Source of the DNA: Hypholoma sublateritium FD-334 SS-4
Taxonomy: Eukaryota > Basidiomycota > Agaricomycetes > Agaricales > Strophariaceae
Direction: 5' to 3'
Length of the DNA stretch: 52,916 nt
NCBI GenBank assembly: GCA_000827495.1
Contig: KN817700.1
Span: 1-52,916, forward strand
Of this stretch, positions 21,015-34,117 are shown piece by piece. Each line of letters begins with the position of its first letter. Position 1 is the first letter of the stretch. The position numbers were made by a program, and so were the translations under genes. The notes beneath the pieces were generated by a model. That model made no database searches. It had not been told where the DNA came from and was given only the letters and a program-made list of their open reading frames with translations.

Positions 21015-23151
21015 CACAGCGTCTGGGGCCTTGTTCTCACCTAATTTCCCAGTCTCCGCGCTCCCCATACCCTCACATCCCGCCCGCCTGTCCGTCTGTC
21101 CTGCTCACGCCTGGTAACGACCCCTTATTCGCTGTCTGCTTTGTCATCCCTCCCTTGTAGATGTTTCGCCCGCTATGCTCGCCGTCTCTCGGCTTGTCAC
21201 CGCTCGATCGCCCGCATACCCGTCTGCTTTAGTTTTCGACACCCACGTCGCACGATACCGCCTCGTCCTATATCTATCGCTATAATATCCCCCGCCCTTC
21301 TATTCGCACCCGACGCCGGCTCCACCGCTCGGCCGCGCAAAATGACGCCACGACGCGCGATGCTTGTCATCGCCACGCCGCCCACCCGTCCAGTTCTGTA
21401 CTCCTTGCCCCCCCTACCCTGACTGTCGCCTCTTTCGCCTATGGGATCCGCCCTCCGCCGCGCATACATTCGCCGCACCCACGCATCACCCACACAACGC
21501 GGCAGAGACACCGGGGACTACGTGCCCGCATCCGCACCGCCCCGTGCGTGGGTGCGGTCTAGACCCGCAGGTGACAGTCCGCCCGCCCACGCCACCGGCC
21601 GCGCATACACAGCGTACACGGTCACGCCTGCCTGCCCGCATTCGGGGCGTCCTTTGTCTTCTCCCTTTGGCACTGTCTCGGCGTCCTGTTCATTAGTCAG
21701 GACGTCCAGGGCGGACCGGGGTCGGGCTGATGAATGGCGGCGGGCCGCGTATTGCGCCCGCACGTTCTGCGGGGTGGGGCGATGGTGGAGTGGGGTGATA
21801 GGGCGGGGAGGGGCGGGCGGATAACGCGCGTGGGCGCGTTGAGGGTTCAGCCGTCGTTGCGCGTTTCGCCGTGTTGTCTTTGCTCGCCGCGCGCTTTCTT
21901 ATCGGCGGACCTTCGCTGGGTGCGGATGGTGTTTCGCCTTTCCCCGCGCGGCGTCTTTTCCCCGGTCCGTCGCGTCGCGTCGCTTCCCCGCATTCATCGT
22001 GTCGGTGTCGGTGCTTTTCTTCCCCCATATCCCGCCGGGCCTCCCCGCATACATAATACCACAGCTCGCCCTCGGATGCATGTACCGCGCCATATCTAGC
22101 TAGCTTACGACCGCACGAACTCTCTGTCCGACCCTACGTATTTGTTCTCGCCATCTCATGTCTGTTCTATCTGCCTGGGCTCGTATCCACTCTATCTCTC
22201 CATCTACGCAATTGCATATGTCATTTTTTCTTTTTTTAATTAAATAAGTCGTGTACTTGTAGTGCTTTTTTTTTCTTGGCCTTGCGCTTTGTTTTTTTCG
22301 TTTGACTTTGATCACTTTGACATTTTTTTTCCGATGTTGCATTTTTTCGTTTTGTTCGTGGTGATGAATGTATGAGGTTATGGGCTGATTTGGATGGGCG
22401 AAGGTGTTTTACTAAGATGTTTGTGAGGAGGTGGATGTAAGTAGAGACATTCGCAAGGTCATTGACCAGAATCCGTGCTATTTGCGCGAAGAAATGAAAT
22501 ATTGGTGCGGCTCTTCAGGCGCCTGGTACCCCACGCCCGGTACCCCACGGTGCCCTGCGTCTCCGGCCCAATACATGTACGCAAACCTTGAGCATATATA
22601 GCAGTTTGCAAGACGGCGAACGCGACCCTTTTACCGCAAATGTATTTTCAATGTCAATGTTTGCTTTTAAGCTTCAGGAATCAGGTCAGCCTGGGTACAA
22701 ATCTATTTCTTCGACGGCTTCTGCGTCGTTCCGCTTACATACTATAGTTGTGTTGAGTTGGTCTGCATTGTGGCGAGAATATATTTACAGGGCTTTCAAC
22801 CTGCCTTTCCAGCGACGGTTATGCAGTGCACACTGCGTAACGCGGCTCGGGAGTCGGCGGACTTCAGTCCATTCGTTTAACTTGAAACTGCATTTATAGA
22901 GGGCGCCCATGGCGTAATACGTCTGCCATTCTAATTCTCATGGCCGCATGTAGACGTGGGGAATGATTAGGGATGTATACAATGAGTGGAGCGCAAGCGG
23001 AATCCGGGCAATAGGTCAATGGGCCGCTTAAAAACTCGGCCCACCCAGGGCGTCCTGGAGTTCTTGTTCCCTCGTTCCACCAGATTCAGAAGGTCGGCGT
23101 GCCTGCGAGTGCCAGCCGAGCCTGCATCCCCCCGAACAGAAACGCAGAAGG
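21015..23151. other. Intergenic region between the first and second G-alpha genes
   Basis: The first ~1.1 kb is pyrimidine- and GC-rich with long chance frames on both strands. It is followed by a T-rich stretch (22220-22350) that could hold transcript ends, and a short CCTGGTACCCCACGCC direct repeat near 22520-22550. No gene or RNA is recognised. Confidence 0.5.
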
Positions 23152-24624
23152 ATGGGACACACGTACTCTGCCTGGTCCGCCGAGCAAGGCCGCCGGCGCG
23201 AGGCGTCCGTCAAGCGCGCGTACAAGTGGTATTCCCAGTGGGACGTGCTTCTGCTAGGTTCGCTGGCGTGGGCTTGTTGGTGATGTGGACGCAGATGCTT
23301 ACACGCGTGCTGGCAGGGGTCTCGGGTGCGGGGAAGACCACGCTCACTACGCAACTCAGGAACGCGAAAGAGGGCGGGCGAAGTGAGGCGGAGCGCGCTG
23401 CGTGTCGTGGGGAGGTATATGAGCACGTCGTGCGCGCAGCGCGGTTGGCGGTGGAGGTTATGCAGAGCAACGGCGCGCAGTGCGCTGAGCAGTATAATAG
23501 GGTACGTGGGCTCGATCCTTTGCTGGAACGCTAACGTCTATGGGGTGAGCTAGGAGAACGTGGAGATCATTCTCGCGTACAATTTGGACACGGCGAACCT
23601 TCTTTATCTGCCTGCGGAGTTTACGACGGCCGTACACCAGCTATGGGCGGACGCGGCGTTCAAGGGCGAGGTATACGAGTATGGGGGCGACTCGGTTCTC
23701 ATGGACTCGGCAGCGTAGTGAGTATGTAGTTCTTACGCACGGACTGCATATGGCTGAATGTCCGTTAATATCCAGTTTCTTCGAAGAGGTCCTGCGTATT
23801 GGCGCGCCAGGATATGTCCCTACTGATACGGACATCATACGCGTCTATAGGAACACTATAGGCATCGTAGAGACCCGCTTTTCGAAAGACACTTGGCAAT
23901 GGTGAGTACGGTGGTGGTGTTGTTATCCGGAAATATACTCAGGCGGTAGATAGCGTATATTCTCGCTTTACGGTGTGTCCCCAGTTGATAAATGCTGACA
24001 TTGCGATAATTGTAATAGGGTACATCTGTTTGATGTTGGAACATGGGTGCCTGAGTGCAAGAAATGGATACAAGACTTCGAGGAGACAGCGATAATCGTG
24101 TTTTGCGTGGCGCTGAGCGACTACGACCGCGCTTCAGTTGATGGGAAACATGAGGTGCATAAGCTTCAGTAACGTTTCGCACCAACACCATTGCACTGAC
24201 TGCTACTTCTAGAATCGAATGCTGGAGAGCATAGCTATGTTCGAGAACGTGGTCAATCTGGGAACCTTCGCAAATACACCGATCATACTCTTCTTCAACA
24301 AGTTAGACGTATTTCGAGCAAAGCTGGCGAAGTTGCCCCTCCAGTGGCACTTTCCAGACTACAGTGGTGGGTCCGATGTAGACGCGGCATGCAAATATAT
24401 CGAGGGGAAATTCACCGGGGTAATCCGCGTGCACCGATCCAAAATGTTACTAACGACCCAGTACGTGTCGCGTCGTGGCTGTTCAAGTTTTTTCTATTTT
24501 TTTTCTGACGCCTTGATGATTCAGTATAATTACCGCGACGGATGCGCAGACGACTAAGCTGCTTTCCGATAAATTAAAGAGAACTTTCAATGCCACTGCT
24601 CTGGAAATGGCGGGTTTTATGTAG
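23152..24624 (+). CDS. Divergent G protein alpha subunit lacking catalytic residues (354 aa, 7 exons)
   Basis: Exons are 23152-23257, 23317-23501, 23554-23717, 23776-23901, 24019-24154, 24213-24460 and 24525-24624. Intron positions match the first G-alpha gene and the total is 354 aa without a stop. The start MGHTYSA keeps a myristoylation-type Gly2. The P-loop reads GVSGAGKTT instead of GxGESGKS. Switch I reads [13 protein letters not shown], with Tyr where the catalytic Arg belongs. Switch II reads [12 protein letters not shown], with Trp in place of the catalytic Gln and Thr for the preceding Gly. NKLD and TATDAQTT remain. The C-terminus is EMAGFM. The intact frame and splicing argue for a functional but non-classical protein that binds nucleotide and hydrolyses it poorly if at all; decay just beginning is the alternative. 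Confidence 0.85.
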
Positions 24625-25964
24625 CGCGCACACTGGTGGGTGTTCAAACGCCCAGTATGTAATGCTACCTGTGTGATATGGCGGTCGAATTGAAATATTC
24701 ATTTATAATTTTGTTGTTTTATCTGGAAAGTGCTGATTGGGAGCTCACTCGGTGAAGTGGGAACCCGTATATGAGACCTGCGGCTTATAATGGTACCAAC
24801 AGCAGCTATTCGCTCGTTGATACCTCGGGCTTTACTTTTTCCAAGCCATTGAGGAGTGAATTCACAAGAATTTGCTTGGAGGTGGTGCATTATCCTATCA
24901 AGGGACTTGGTCATACTCCTTCGCGGGTGTAGTATATATGCTCAAATAAATATGTCTTCTTAGTTACTGCTTACCCACGTAATACTGAGACTGGAAGAAG
25001 CTACCTGTAGCCTGCAACGAGTCGTCGGCGTGGAAGCGGGTCCATTGTAGATGGACTCAAGCGTTCAAAATTCTAACAGAAAGGATCCTAACGGATAGCC
25101 ACCAAATCTAAGAGCCCGGTATGACGCAACCAACAACCATGGATTTGTTGAGCATGCTTTTCATTCATCGAAGGAACCAATACCTGATAATTTGAAGGGC
25201 CTGGGAGGGATGGGTATTTTCTTAAAGTTGGGGAACATACGAAATTTTTGGTTGTGTCATATTCCAATCACGTTGAACATGTAGGGATTTACGATTAGGC
25301 CATCGTAAGGTCATTATGTGTGCTTTGTACACTTTCTTCTTGCTATACGTCTGAGTATTGCTAGTCCCTAGGCAACACCCTACCGTTTTTTGTTTCTTCA
25401 CACGTCGTAATAAATTGTCAACGTAGCACTATTGAATTTCTGGTTGGAGGAAAGTCAATTTCGAAACCCATCTTCAGCTGCGTATTTTTGCAAAAATTAC
25501 CACATTTGGTGTTTCGTCGGTTCCCCCCCCCCCCCGGTGTATCAGAATCGGGTAGGTACTAGGCAGTCTAAAGCAGCGGACATGAATTATTCCTTGCATG
25601 CTTTGGAGCTCGGGAGCAGGCACAGATCAATATTTCATATGGGACGTCTCCTTGCCGACTACAGACTCCCCAGGATGGCAACTGTTGGCACGCTGCCGCT
25701 TCTCCCGACGGCAGCCCCAGCGGGCCTAGTCCCGCCACAGCACGGCGGAGCATATCCTGCTCCAAGCGCGACATACATATCCCCCTTCCACTCTTGTTCC
25801 CGTACCCCCACGACCGTCCAGACCCGCGACAGCGGTCTCGCACGATACCGTCCGCTTCTCGCAACCCAGACGGCTAGACGCGTAACGTAAACACGCGCGT
25901 CTACGAACGAACGCGCCAACGAAGAATACGAAAGTGCTTGTATAAGTTGTATTATCGATTATCG
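24625..25964. other. Intergenic region between the second and third G-alpha genes
   Basis: AT-richer non-coding DNA with a C14-like homopolymer near 25525-25538. Frames on the minus strand at 25568-26558 are shadows without domains. A TATA-like TATAAG lies at about 25941, 24 bp before the third start. Confidence 0.5.
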
Positions 25965-27474
25965 ATGGGGAGCGCAGCATCGCGGCCCGACGCGGACAGG
26001 GCACGCTCAGACGCGATTGATCGCGCACTCGCGCAGGGGAAGCAGCGCCGCGGACCGTTGGAGTGCAAGGTCCTTGTGCTCGGTGAGTTTTTTCTTTATT
26101 GCTGTGCTTTGTGCTGTGGGCGCTTATGCGGGCGACGCGGGTAGGGTCACCTGGGTCGGGGAAGACGTCGATCGTCAAGCAGATGCAGCTGATGCACAAC
26201 GGGTGCTTTAGCGCTGGGGAACGCTCAGCGCACCGCTCGACGATATTGCGCAATGTGGTGCATGCGGCACGCGACGTCGCGCGGTATATGGAGCGCGCTG
26301 GGCTTGAGTGTGTCGAGGAGGAGAACCAGGTGCGCTTGGACCGCCTGCGTGGTTTTTTCCATTTTTTCTGCGGCTGACGTGCGGTTGGATTGCAGGACAT
26401 TGCGGGACTGATCTTGGACTTCGAGCTGCCCGCCAGGGGCACCGTAACGAGCATCCCGTCGGAAATCGTGGATGCCATCGACCAGCTGTGGCGCGACCCA
26501 GTATGCAGGATGATCGTGAAAGACCACGCGGGAGACTTTTGCCTGATGGACTCGGCACCTTAGTACGTCGGCATGAATTTGATATGCATGGGTGATGCGG
26601 TACTTACCGGGCCTTGGCGTCTAGTTTCTTTGACGAAGTGCGGCGAATTGGCGCGCCGGGGTATGAGCCCACAGATGACGACGTGCTGCGGGCATGGGAG
26701 ACGAGCGTCGGGATCCGTGAGACTGCGGTCGCGGCGGGTGATATGGCGTGAGTGTCTTCCGTTTCGCGCTGTTTTTTTTATGTTTGTTGATTGTTTGGGT
26801 GATGCAGGATAAGTATCTTCGACGTGAGCGGGCGCGGGGGCGTGCCGCGCAAGTGGATCCATTGTTTTGATAATGTCGAGAGCGTCATTTTCTGCATGGC
26901 GTTGAGCGAGTACGATGAGGTCATCGGGGAGGAAAAGACTCAGGTGCGAGTGCTGAAGCGCTGATATTTGGCGTCTGCTAGTGGTGGGAACTAATATTGG
27001 GGAGCAGAACAGGATGGCGCAGAGCCTGGCTCTCTTTGAAACGGTTGTCAACTCGCGGTGGTTCGCGCGAACGCCAATTACGCTTTTTCTGAATAAGGTC
27101 GACGTGTTGGAGCAGAAGCTTGCGAAGGTGTGATTATGGTCTATTTTTCACCGGGAGGGCAGTGTCGAATTAATAATGCAGGTCCCACTTGAGGAATACT
27201 TTCCAGATTACACGGGCGGCGCCGACGTAGACGAGGCGGTGAAGTTCATCCGCACCCAATTCACGCAGGTGAACCGGGCGGGCGGAAAAGTGCAGACGCA
27301 GTATGTATCTTTCTCCTTGGACAGTACTCGGGAAAATCCTCTAATCACCGAACATTTACGTGTAGCCTCACGCAGGTGACGGATACGACGAGCTTCAAGG
27401 CCGTGATCACCGAAGTGCAGCGCACGATACGAGACAGCGCGCAGCAGCTGCGGCTCCCCGTATCGATGCCATAA
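25965..27474 (+). CDS. Divergent G protein alpha subunit lacking catalytic residues (358 aa, 8 exons)
   Basis: Exons are 25965-26082, 26145-26329, 26396-26562, 26625-26747, 26808-26943, 27008-27127, 27182-27300 and 27366-27474, giving 358 aa. Six introns coincide with those of its neighbours and one (27128-27181, between LEQKLAK and VPLEEYF) is extra. The start MGSAAS fits myristoylation. The P-loop is GSPGSGKTS (Glu lost). Switch I is [11 protein letters not shown] (catalytic Arg to Trp). Switch II is [12 protein letters not shown] (catalytic Gln to Arg, first Gly to Ser). NKVD and HLTQVTDTT are kept. The C-terminus LRLPVSMP differs from the first gene, so receptor coupling is probably different. 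Loss pattern parallels the second gene but with other substitutions. Confidence 0.88.
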
Positions 27475-28832
27475 ATTATTTCTTCCGCCATCCCCGACCG
27501 GATGTGTACCCGTCTGTCCAGTGTCTTCGTCGCTCTCGTCTCCTCATGTTCGTCTTTTTTTGTGAACACTGAATGATACTGATGATCATACTAGTATAGC
27601 GCGCTCCACCAGAATTGCCCTCGCCGTATACCCGCTCTGTCCAAATTTTCAGATATTCTGCATCAAGCATACAGCCTTATATAATACGCCGGTACTTCGA
27701 TACGCGCCCTTCGCGGGATTAATTCCTTCCTTTTGTCTAACGCGTCATCGCGTGGCTCACACGCGGCGCTTCTCGCTGTTCTTTCTCAGCCGCAGCGCGG
27801 TCCCGACGCGCCTGCGACCACGGCTACGTATTGTATGCCAAGGTCACAGTCAGCGTCGTGGTCCGCGGTCCGTTGGAGACTGTCGCCCCTGGCGCATCAG
27901 GCGTCTCAGCTGTCCGGATGTCCCGCATCAGCGTAGCGGTGTCTACATCATATCACCCCTCCCACTGTTGTGTTTCCGGATGTATGCGCGCCGCGCTGGT
28001 ATCGGTGCTGCCGCGGGAGGGAATTGTCGTCATATGTACGTGCCTGGTCGCGCGTACTTGTACGAACTTTTGAACACTTGCCTGCTACTTACGTTCGTTC
28101 TGAACACTTGCCTACATTCATTACTTACTCCTTTCTCGACTTATTTGTATAATTGCCTCATGAGCGCGTGTACTCTATTTTTGTGTCATGTTTGTGTTAT
28201 CGTTCTTGGTTTGTTTCAAATGTCAGCGGTGTACGTCTTGGGTGAACCTTTTACCTTCTGAATTGTGGAGCAGTGAGCTGTTGCTTGTTTGTGAAACTGC
28301 TCGCTGTGGCAGGAGAAACAAGTAAGGATCTGCAGTATCTGGTGGAGATAACGGGGATCGAGTATGCGAAACGCTAAGAGGCAGTCGGTCACCTAAACCC
28401 CACGGCACATGCATGAGAACGGCAGGTGGGATCCCAGGCGAGATCACGACGGGGTGTGTATTTATGACCTGTCGATCATGTTTTCTTTGATATCGCTGTC
28501 TTTTCTACTCGTCCTGGAATCCGCTTGCATCCTGAATGATATGTTTCGGTGTGCTGTGCGCCTGTGCTGCTCGCTGGCGCGGGAGGGGAGGGGATCGGGG
28601 ATAGCCGAAGCTCAGAGAGATAAGACGGGAGGCTCGTGCCGGGCCTCCGGCCGCTTCCAAAATTCACACCTCGCAGACGACCAACGCCTGTTTTTTTTTC
28701 ACTCCGCCGCCATCGTCCACGGTGCGCTCCTCATCGTCTGTCGCTTCTGGACGCCCGCTCCCTCCCTCAACTTGTTTCGATCGACTCTAGGGGTCCTTTC
28801 ACTGCTCACGACACTCACGACCGTGATCAACG
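27475..28832. other. Intergenic region before the importin gene
   Basis: No recognised gene. The part at 28660-28832 is pyrimidine-rich, with several CTC/CTT tracts and a T9 run, as expected for a promoter and leader of a housekeeping gene. Confidence 0.5.
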
Positions 28833-31800
28833 ATGATGGACGCAGTGGTGCCGGCAGAGATCAGCGCCGAGCTGACGCAAATCCTCTCGAATCTGGTGCT
28901 GGGGGACAATGAGATACGGGCGAGGTGCGGAGGCTGATGACCATCTCGGCCGTCGCGCGAGCTGACGAGACTGTGCAGCGCGGAGAAGGCCGTGAACGAG
29001 CGCCTCGCCCACACCCCCGAGCTCTACCTGCTCGCCCTGGCCCAGTTCGCGATTACGGCAGATACAGAGGTGGTCCGTGCCCTTTCACCGTCTGAGCTAT
29101 ATAGTCTGACATCCTGTAGATGCGCTCCTTCTCTCTCGTTCTCCTCCGCCGTCTCCTCTTCCGCCCCGCGCCCTCTAATGCCCAACCGCCAGCTAACAAT
29201 CCCCCAGTCCCGCATGCCCCGGCACTCAGGATGACCCTGTACGATCACCTCTCGCATCAGACCCTGAGCACCCTCGAACGTCTCCTCCTGTTCGCCCTCG
29301 CGCACGAGGCGTCCCCCGGCGTGCGCCACAAGGCTGTCGACACAGTCACGGATCTCGCCGCTCATGGTATGGTGCGTGGCCACGGATGGCACGCGCTCCA
29401 AGCCCAGTCGTTTGCCATGGCTCACGCTGGACTGGAGGGCCACCCCGGCGCGGCCGATGCAGCCGCTGGCGGCCAGAGCGCCCCGCCTGTGCTCCAGCGG
29501 GAGTGTGCCTTCCGCGTGTTCGCTGGGTGTCCGAATCTCGTCATGGACCTGCAGATAGATGCCGTCCTCGGTGTATTCCAACGTGGCTTGAAAGACCAGG
29601 AAAGCGTCGAGGTACGTACCGCTTAGTTATCTTCGTGTTTTGAGGCTAATTTTGCTTCAGGTTCGACATGCAGCCCTGATCGCTGCCGTCTCTTTCCTCT
29701 CCGCTGCCGATGCCACCCAGCTCGCACAGTCGATATCATTACTCTCTCCTATGCTCGATACGCTTGCTGACCTCGCTGCCACTCTCTCGCAACCACCGCT
29801 GGGCACTCCGCCAAATACTCAGGCGAAAACGTCGAATTACCACTATCTGTCCACCTTCCTTTCCACCCTCACGCCGCTAGCCAGCTCCCACCCTATTCTA
29901 TTCTCTCCCCATCTTCAGACACTACTCCGCTTCCTACCTACTCTCATCCTTCCTCCCGTGGACTGCGGGAGGACGCCGACTGTCAATCGCCCGTTCCCCA
30001 CGGGGACCGGTGGCGGTGGCGCCTTTCAGTTTCCGCCGCCGTCGGGGGGCGGCGGTGATGAGGACGATGACGATCATGCAGACGAAGATGACGAGCGCGA
30101 CGAGCGCTCGACGCTGCGCCTCAGCGCACTCGAGTTCATGATCTCCATCACTGAAGCGCGCCCAAACATGGTCCGCAAGCTCCCCGGATGGACCGAGGTC
30201 GTCGTGCGCGCGTGCCTCGAAGGCATGGGCGAGTTCGACGAGGACGAGACGCAGGGGCTTGACGCGTGGCTGCGTGAGGATGTGAGTGTGCACCTGACGG
30301 CGCCCCGAATTCGGCGGAGGTATACTAACACGGTGTGTAATATAGCCGTCGGTCGCCTCGAGTTCGGCAGAGACCGACTCACCGCCCGCGCTCTACGAGC
30401 AGTCCCTCGACCGCCTCGCATGTGCGCTGGGCGGAAAGAGTATTCTCCCACCTGCGTTCCATGTACGTGATATATCTTTATCCTTGTGCGTGTGATATTG
30501 ATCTAATATGTGGGTACAGTACATCCCGTCGATGATGGTCTCCTACGACTGGCGCGTGCGGCACGCGGGGCTCATGGCGGTCGCTGCGATCGGGGAGGGC
30601 ACGGGCAAGGTCATGCAGAAGGAGCTGCAGACGATCGTCGAGTGAGACCGATCCCCCCCACATCCCCATCCGCACTAACGGCGTTTGCGGGCGCTTAGCA
30701 TGGTCACTCCGATGTTCAAGGACGCGCACCCGCGCGTGCGATACGCGGCGTGTCAGTGTGTGTGAGTGCTCTTGATCCCTCCCCCGGCTGGGAATTGCTG
30801 ATTTATTGCCCCACAGCGGCCAGCTGTGCACGGATCTCGAGGAGATCATCCAGCAGCGCTTCCACCAGCAGCTCTTCGATGTGCTCATCCCTGCACTGGA
30901 GGATCCCGAGCCTCGGTACGTGCCATATCCCCCTTCCTCACCTGAATAGCAGCGCTCATCTACTTTGCAGAGTACACGCTCACGCGGCATCAGCGCTGAT
31001 TAACTTCTGCGAGGGTGTCGAGCGCGATACGCTCCTCCCGTACCTCGACCCGATTGTAGAGCGACTGCTGAAATTACTCAATCCCCAGGCAGCGCCCACG
31101 CAGGTGCGGCGCTACGTGCAAGAGCAGGCGATCACGACGCTCGCGATGGTGGCGGATGCGAGCGAGACGACGTTTGCTAAGGTGCGCCCGCCTTTCGCAG
31201 CGCGGGAATGGCGGGGTGATTCTGACGCATGGAGCAGCATTATGGGACGATCATGCCGCTGCTGCTGAGCGTACTGCAGAACGCGGACGGCCCGGACTAC
31301 CGCAAACTGCGCGTGAAGGCGATGGAGTGTGCGGGGCTCATCGGTGCGTTGTTCCCTGCTTTACTGGGCCAGAATCTGATGACATGTTAGCCATCGCTGT
31401 GGGACCGGACGTCTTCCGCCCCGATGCGAAGACTCTTATTGAGCTGCTTCTACGCATACAACGTTCGTTTTCCTCATGACATGCTACAGCCACCTGTAAT
31501 AATTTTTAACAGAGAGCCCCATCGATCCTAATGACACGCAGCTTATGCACTACCTCATGGCGACGTGGGCTAAAGTGTGTCAAGCGCTGGGCGGCGAGTT
31601 CGAGGCGTACCTCCCCGTGGTTATGCCCACTCTCCTTGCCACTGCAGGCGCAAAGGCCGATCTGTCGGTATACGGTGCGTATATCCAGCCCCATACATGT
31701 CGGACTGCTGATGACTTACGGGGACAGAAGATGAAGATGCGTATGAAGAGCGCGATGGGTGGGAAACGATCGTACTGGATGGCCACACGTATGGCGTGCG

Positions 31801-32481
31801 CACGTCCTCCATGGACGAGAAGTGCCAGGCGTTTGAGACTCTCGTCATCTACTGCTCGACGCTCGGCGCGCGCTTCTCACCCTACCTTGGCCAGACGCTC
31901 GAGGTCACCCTTCCTTCATTGCGCTTCTACTTCCACGAGGGGGTGCGCGAGGCGTGCGCGATGTATGTTCCCTGTTTTCGTATCTCGCCTCACGTTGACC
32001 CTCGCCTAGGCTGATCCCGATGCTCCTCGCGTGTGGGCAACAGAGCACAACACTCACGACGAACATGGTAAACACTACTCTCATGCAGATGATTAATTGT
32101 ATCGGCGCAGAGCACGACGCAACGTTCCTCGCGTCGCTCTACAAGTACTTCGGTGACGCCGTGCGCGTACTCGGCGGCATAAACGTACTCGCCCCGGAGC
32201 TGCGTGACGGAGCACTCGAGGCAACGAAGCGCCAGCTGCACACGCTCGCGGACAGGCGCAAGGCCCGAATGGAACGCTCGACGGCGCAGCCGGCCGAGTT
32301 CGACCGCGACGAGATGGCGCTGGTCGAAGAGATTGAGGACTTTGCGCTCGAGGACATGGCGAAGGTGCTCGCGGCGTTTGACGCGAACCACCCGCTGCTC
32401 GTTGCGGTCGCGAGTGTTCGTGATCTTGGGTTCAACCCCTACGACAGTGATGAGGACGGTGACGAGGATCTAGATAGCTGA
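28833..32481 (+). CDS. PSE1: Importin beta / karyopherin Kap121 (Pse1, importin-5 type), about 14 exons
   Basis: Starts MMDAVVPAEISAELTQILSN and, after a first intron (about 28935-28979), continues AEKAVNERLAHTPELYLLAL. This N-terminal HEAT region is characteristic of Kap121/importin-5. Further recognisable segments are SFSLVLLRRLLFRP, WHALQAQSFAM, SALEFMISITEARPNMVRKLPGW followed by DEDETQGLDAWL, MVSYDWRVRHAGLMA, DAHPRVRYAACQC, SALINFCEG, DYRKLRVKAMECAGLI, FRPDAKTLIELLL, GVRTSSMDEKCQAFETL and GFNPYDSDED before the stop. The protein is a stack of HEAT repeats of about 1000 aa, slightly shorter than the usual ~1090. It carries ribosomal proteins, histones and other cargo through the nuclear pore and releases them on RanGTP binding. 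An acidic loop (about 30056-30095) matches the family's acidic insertion. Splice sites were set by homology and frame. Confidence 0.92.
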
Positions 32482-34117
32482 GCTGGGAGAGACAGTCGGA
32501 GAGTGCATCGGATTGGGGTATTTATTCTTTTCAAGGCTGTATGTTTTCCTTTCTCACTCTACTGTTCGGTTTGTTTTATCTTTGTGTAATTGCTGAGCTG
32601 CGGTATTCACAAATGCGGGACGCGTCACCATTTCTGCTTGGATTTTCTCTGTATACCGATAAGTTACTGGACGTTGCCTATAAAACCCAATATTCGTTCG
32701 CTCTAGAAAGTTATCTATAATTGACTTCTAGTTGTGCTTGGCGTATGGCGTGATATTAGTACTTTACTTAAATATAAGCATCCACCGGGCCCGATGACAG
32801 TAGTGGTTCTGAATTTTTAAAAAATCTTTCTCGTCTCATCTTCATCGGACCAATGACGGGGTCAGTCAGCGTTAGCCGCTCGCTTCTTGAGACGATTTCA
32901 ACTGACGCATGCGGTCTTGTGTCCACCTGAGCCGGCGTCAATACGCAAGCCTGCCAGCGGCCCGCTTTCTACGTGGCGGGGACAAGGCGGGGATGTTGTG
33001 CTCCCTGCTGATATTCCGAAGCTTCTACCAGGCGCCTCTATCCCTACTCCAGATTGGGCACCACGATCGTATTCACCTTCACGTCTAACTTTCTGAATTG
33101 ACCTTCGTGGCATCGAGCTGTTGTTTCGAGCACGTTGCGTTCGTAGACATCACGTGAATCGTTGTCGCAGAAATCTCGGACAGAAATGTACTCCAGATTT
33201 TGTCGCAGACAGACGTTGTGTTGCTGTGTGGTCGGGTGACGTGTTATACTCACTGTTATCAAAAATGGTGGGTGGACCTCCACCTGAATTTTGTAGGATA
33301 CTTTATCAAGTCTGTGATGCGCTGCATACGTTCGTCGTTAATCCTATATTCTGCTTCAATCGCGAGAGTCGACATGCCGATATCTGTGTTGATAAAACAT
33401 ATCCTGTCCATTGTAGAAATTATTGCGCTTACTTCCTGTAAACTAGGACTCGTCAGTGCTGGTCATTCGTCTCTCAGGAACGTGTGGTTTATCCGCGGAA
33501 CCTCGAGGTTAAACATCGGATGAAGTGAGCGGTGGGACGTTTCCGCGGTGCCCTCGTCTACGAGAGTGTTGTCTGAGCTACGTTACAACAATCGGTACGG
33601 ATCCTATGACCCATCTGACGTGTAGTATAATTTGGAACGTAAAATTCCATCATAGGAGCTTTTAGAATTAGCACTGCGAAATTGAAAATCCTTGCCAGGC
33701 CTTTGCTATCGCAATGTTGTTCCAGCCATCTCTTCAGCTCGAAAATTATTATCTAGGGAGTGTGAATGTATAGATCGTGGTGAGATATTTTGTACACCGC
33801 TCCCTGTCTGTTGCAGGATTACAACAGTGTCGGACAGACAGACTGGCTGAATCGACATCAATGATCAGCAACACGGAGCTAGTCACTGTTCGCAGAAACG
33901 TCGCTCATTTATTCGGAAAATACAGCTCATACTTGCCCGGAATAGCTTTGAAACTATGTATATACTTCGCCTGCATGAATTTCATATTCCAAAAATACCT
34001 CGCGCGCGCACTGTAAACACTTGTTCTATAATTGCTTCTGGTCATCGGTGAAAGTACCTATCATATAAATATGGGTGTGGGGCGGCAGCTCTCTAGGATA
34101 CTCTCATTCGCCTCACA
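32482..34117. other. Intergenic region between importin and xylanase genes
   Basis: AT-richer DNA with only short frames. Chance open frames at 32887-33523 show no domain. The last 120 bp are the xylanase promoter. Confidence 0.5.
34064..34071 (+). promoter_or_regulatory. TATA-like box of the xylanase gene
   Basis: TATAAATA lies 46 bp before the xylanase ATG. A GTGTGGGG word follows at about 34075, compatible with the SYGGRG site of the carbon-catabolite repressor Cre1. This is consistent with regulated expression but is a short match only. Confidence 0.45.

Noticed and set aside
28832..30990. Minus-strand frames of 119-185 aa opposite the importin gene
   Set aside because: They mirror conserved importin exons; the plus-strand HEAT protein explains the open frames.
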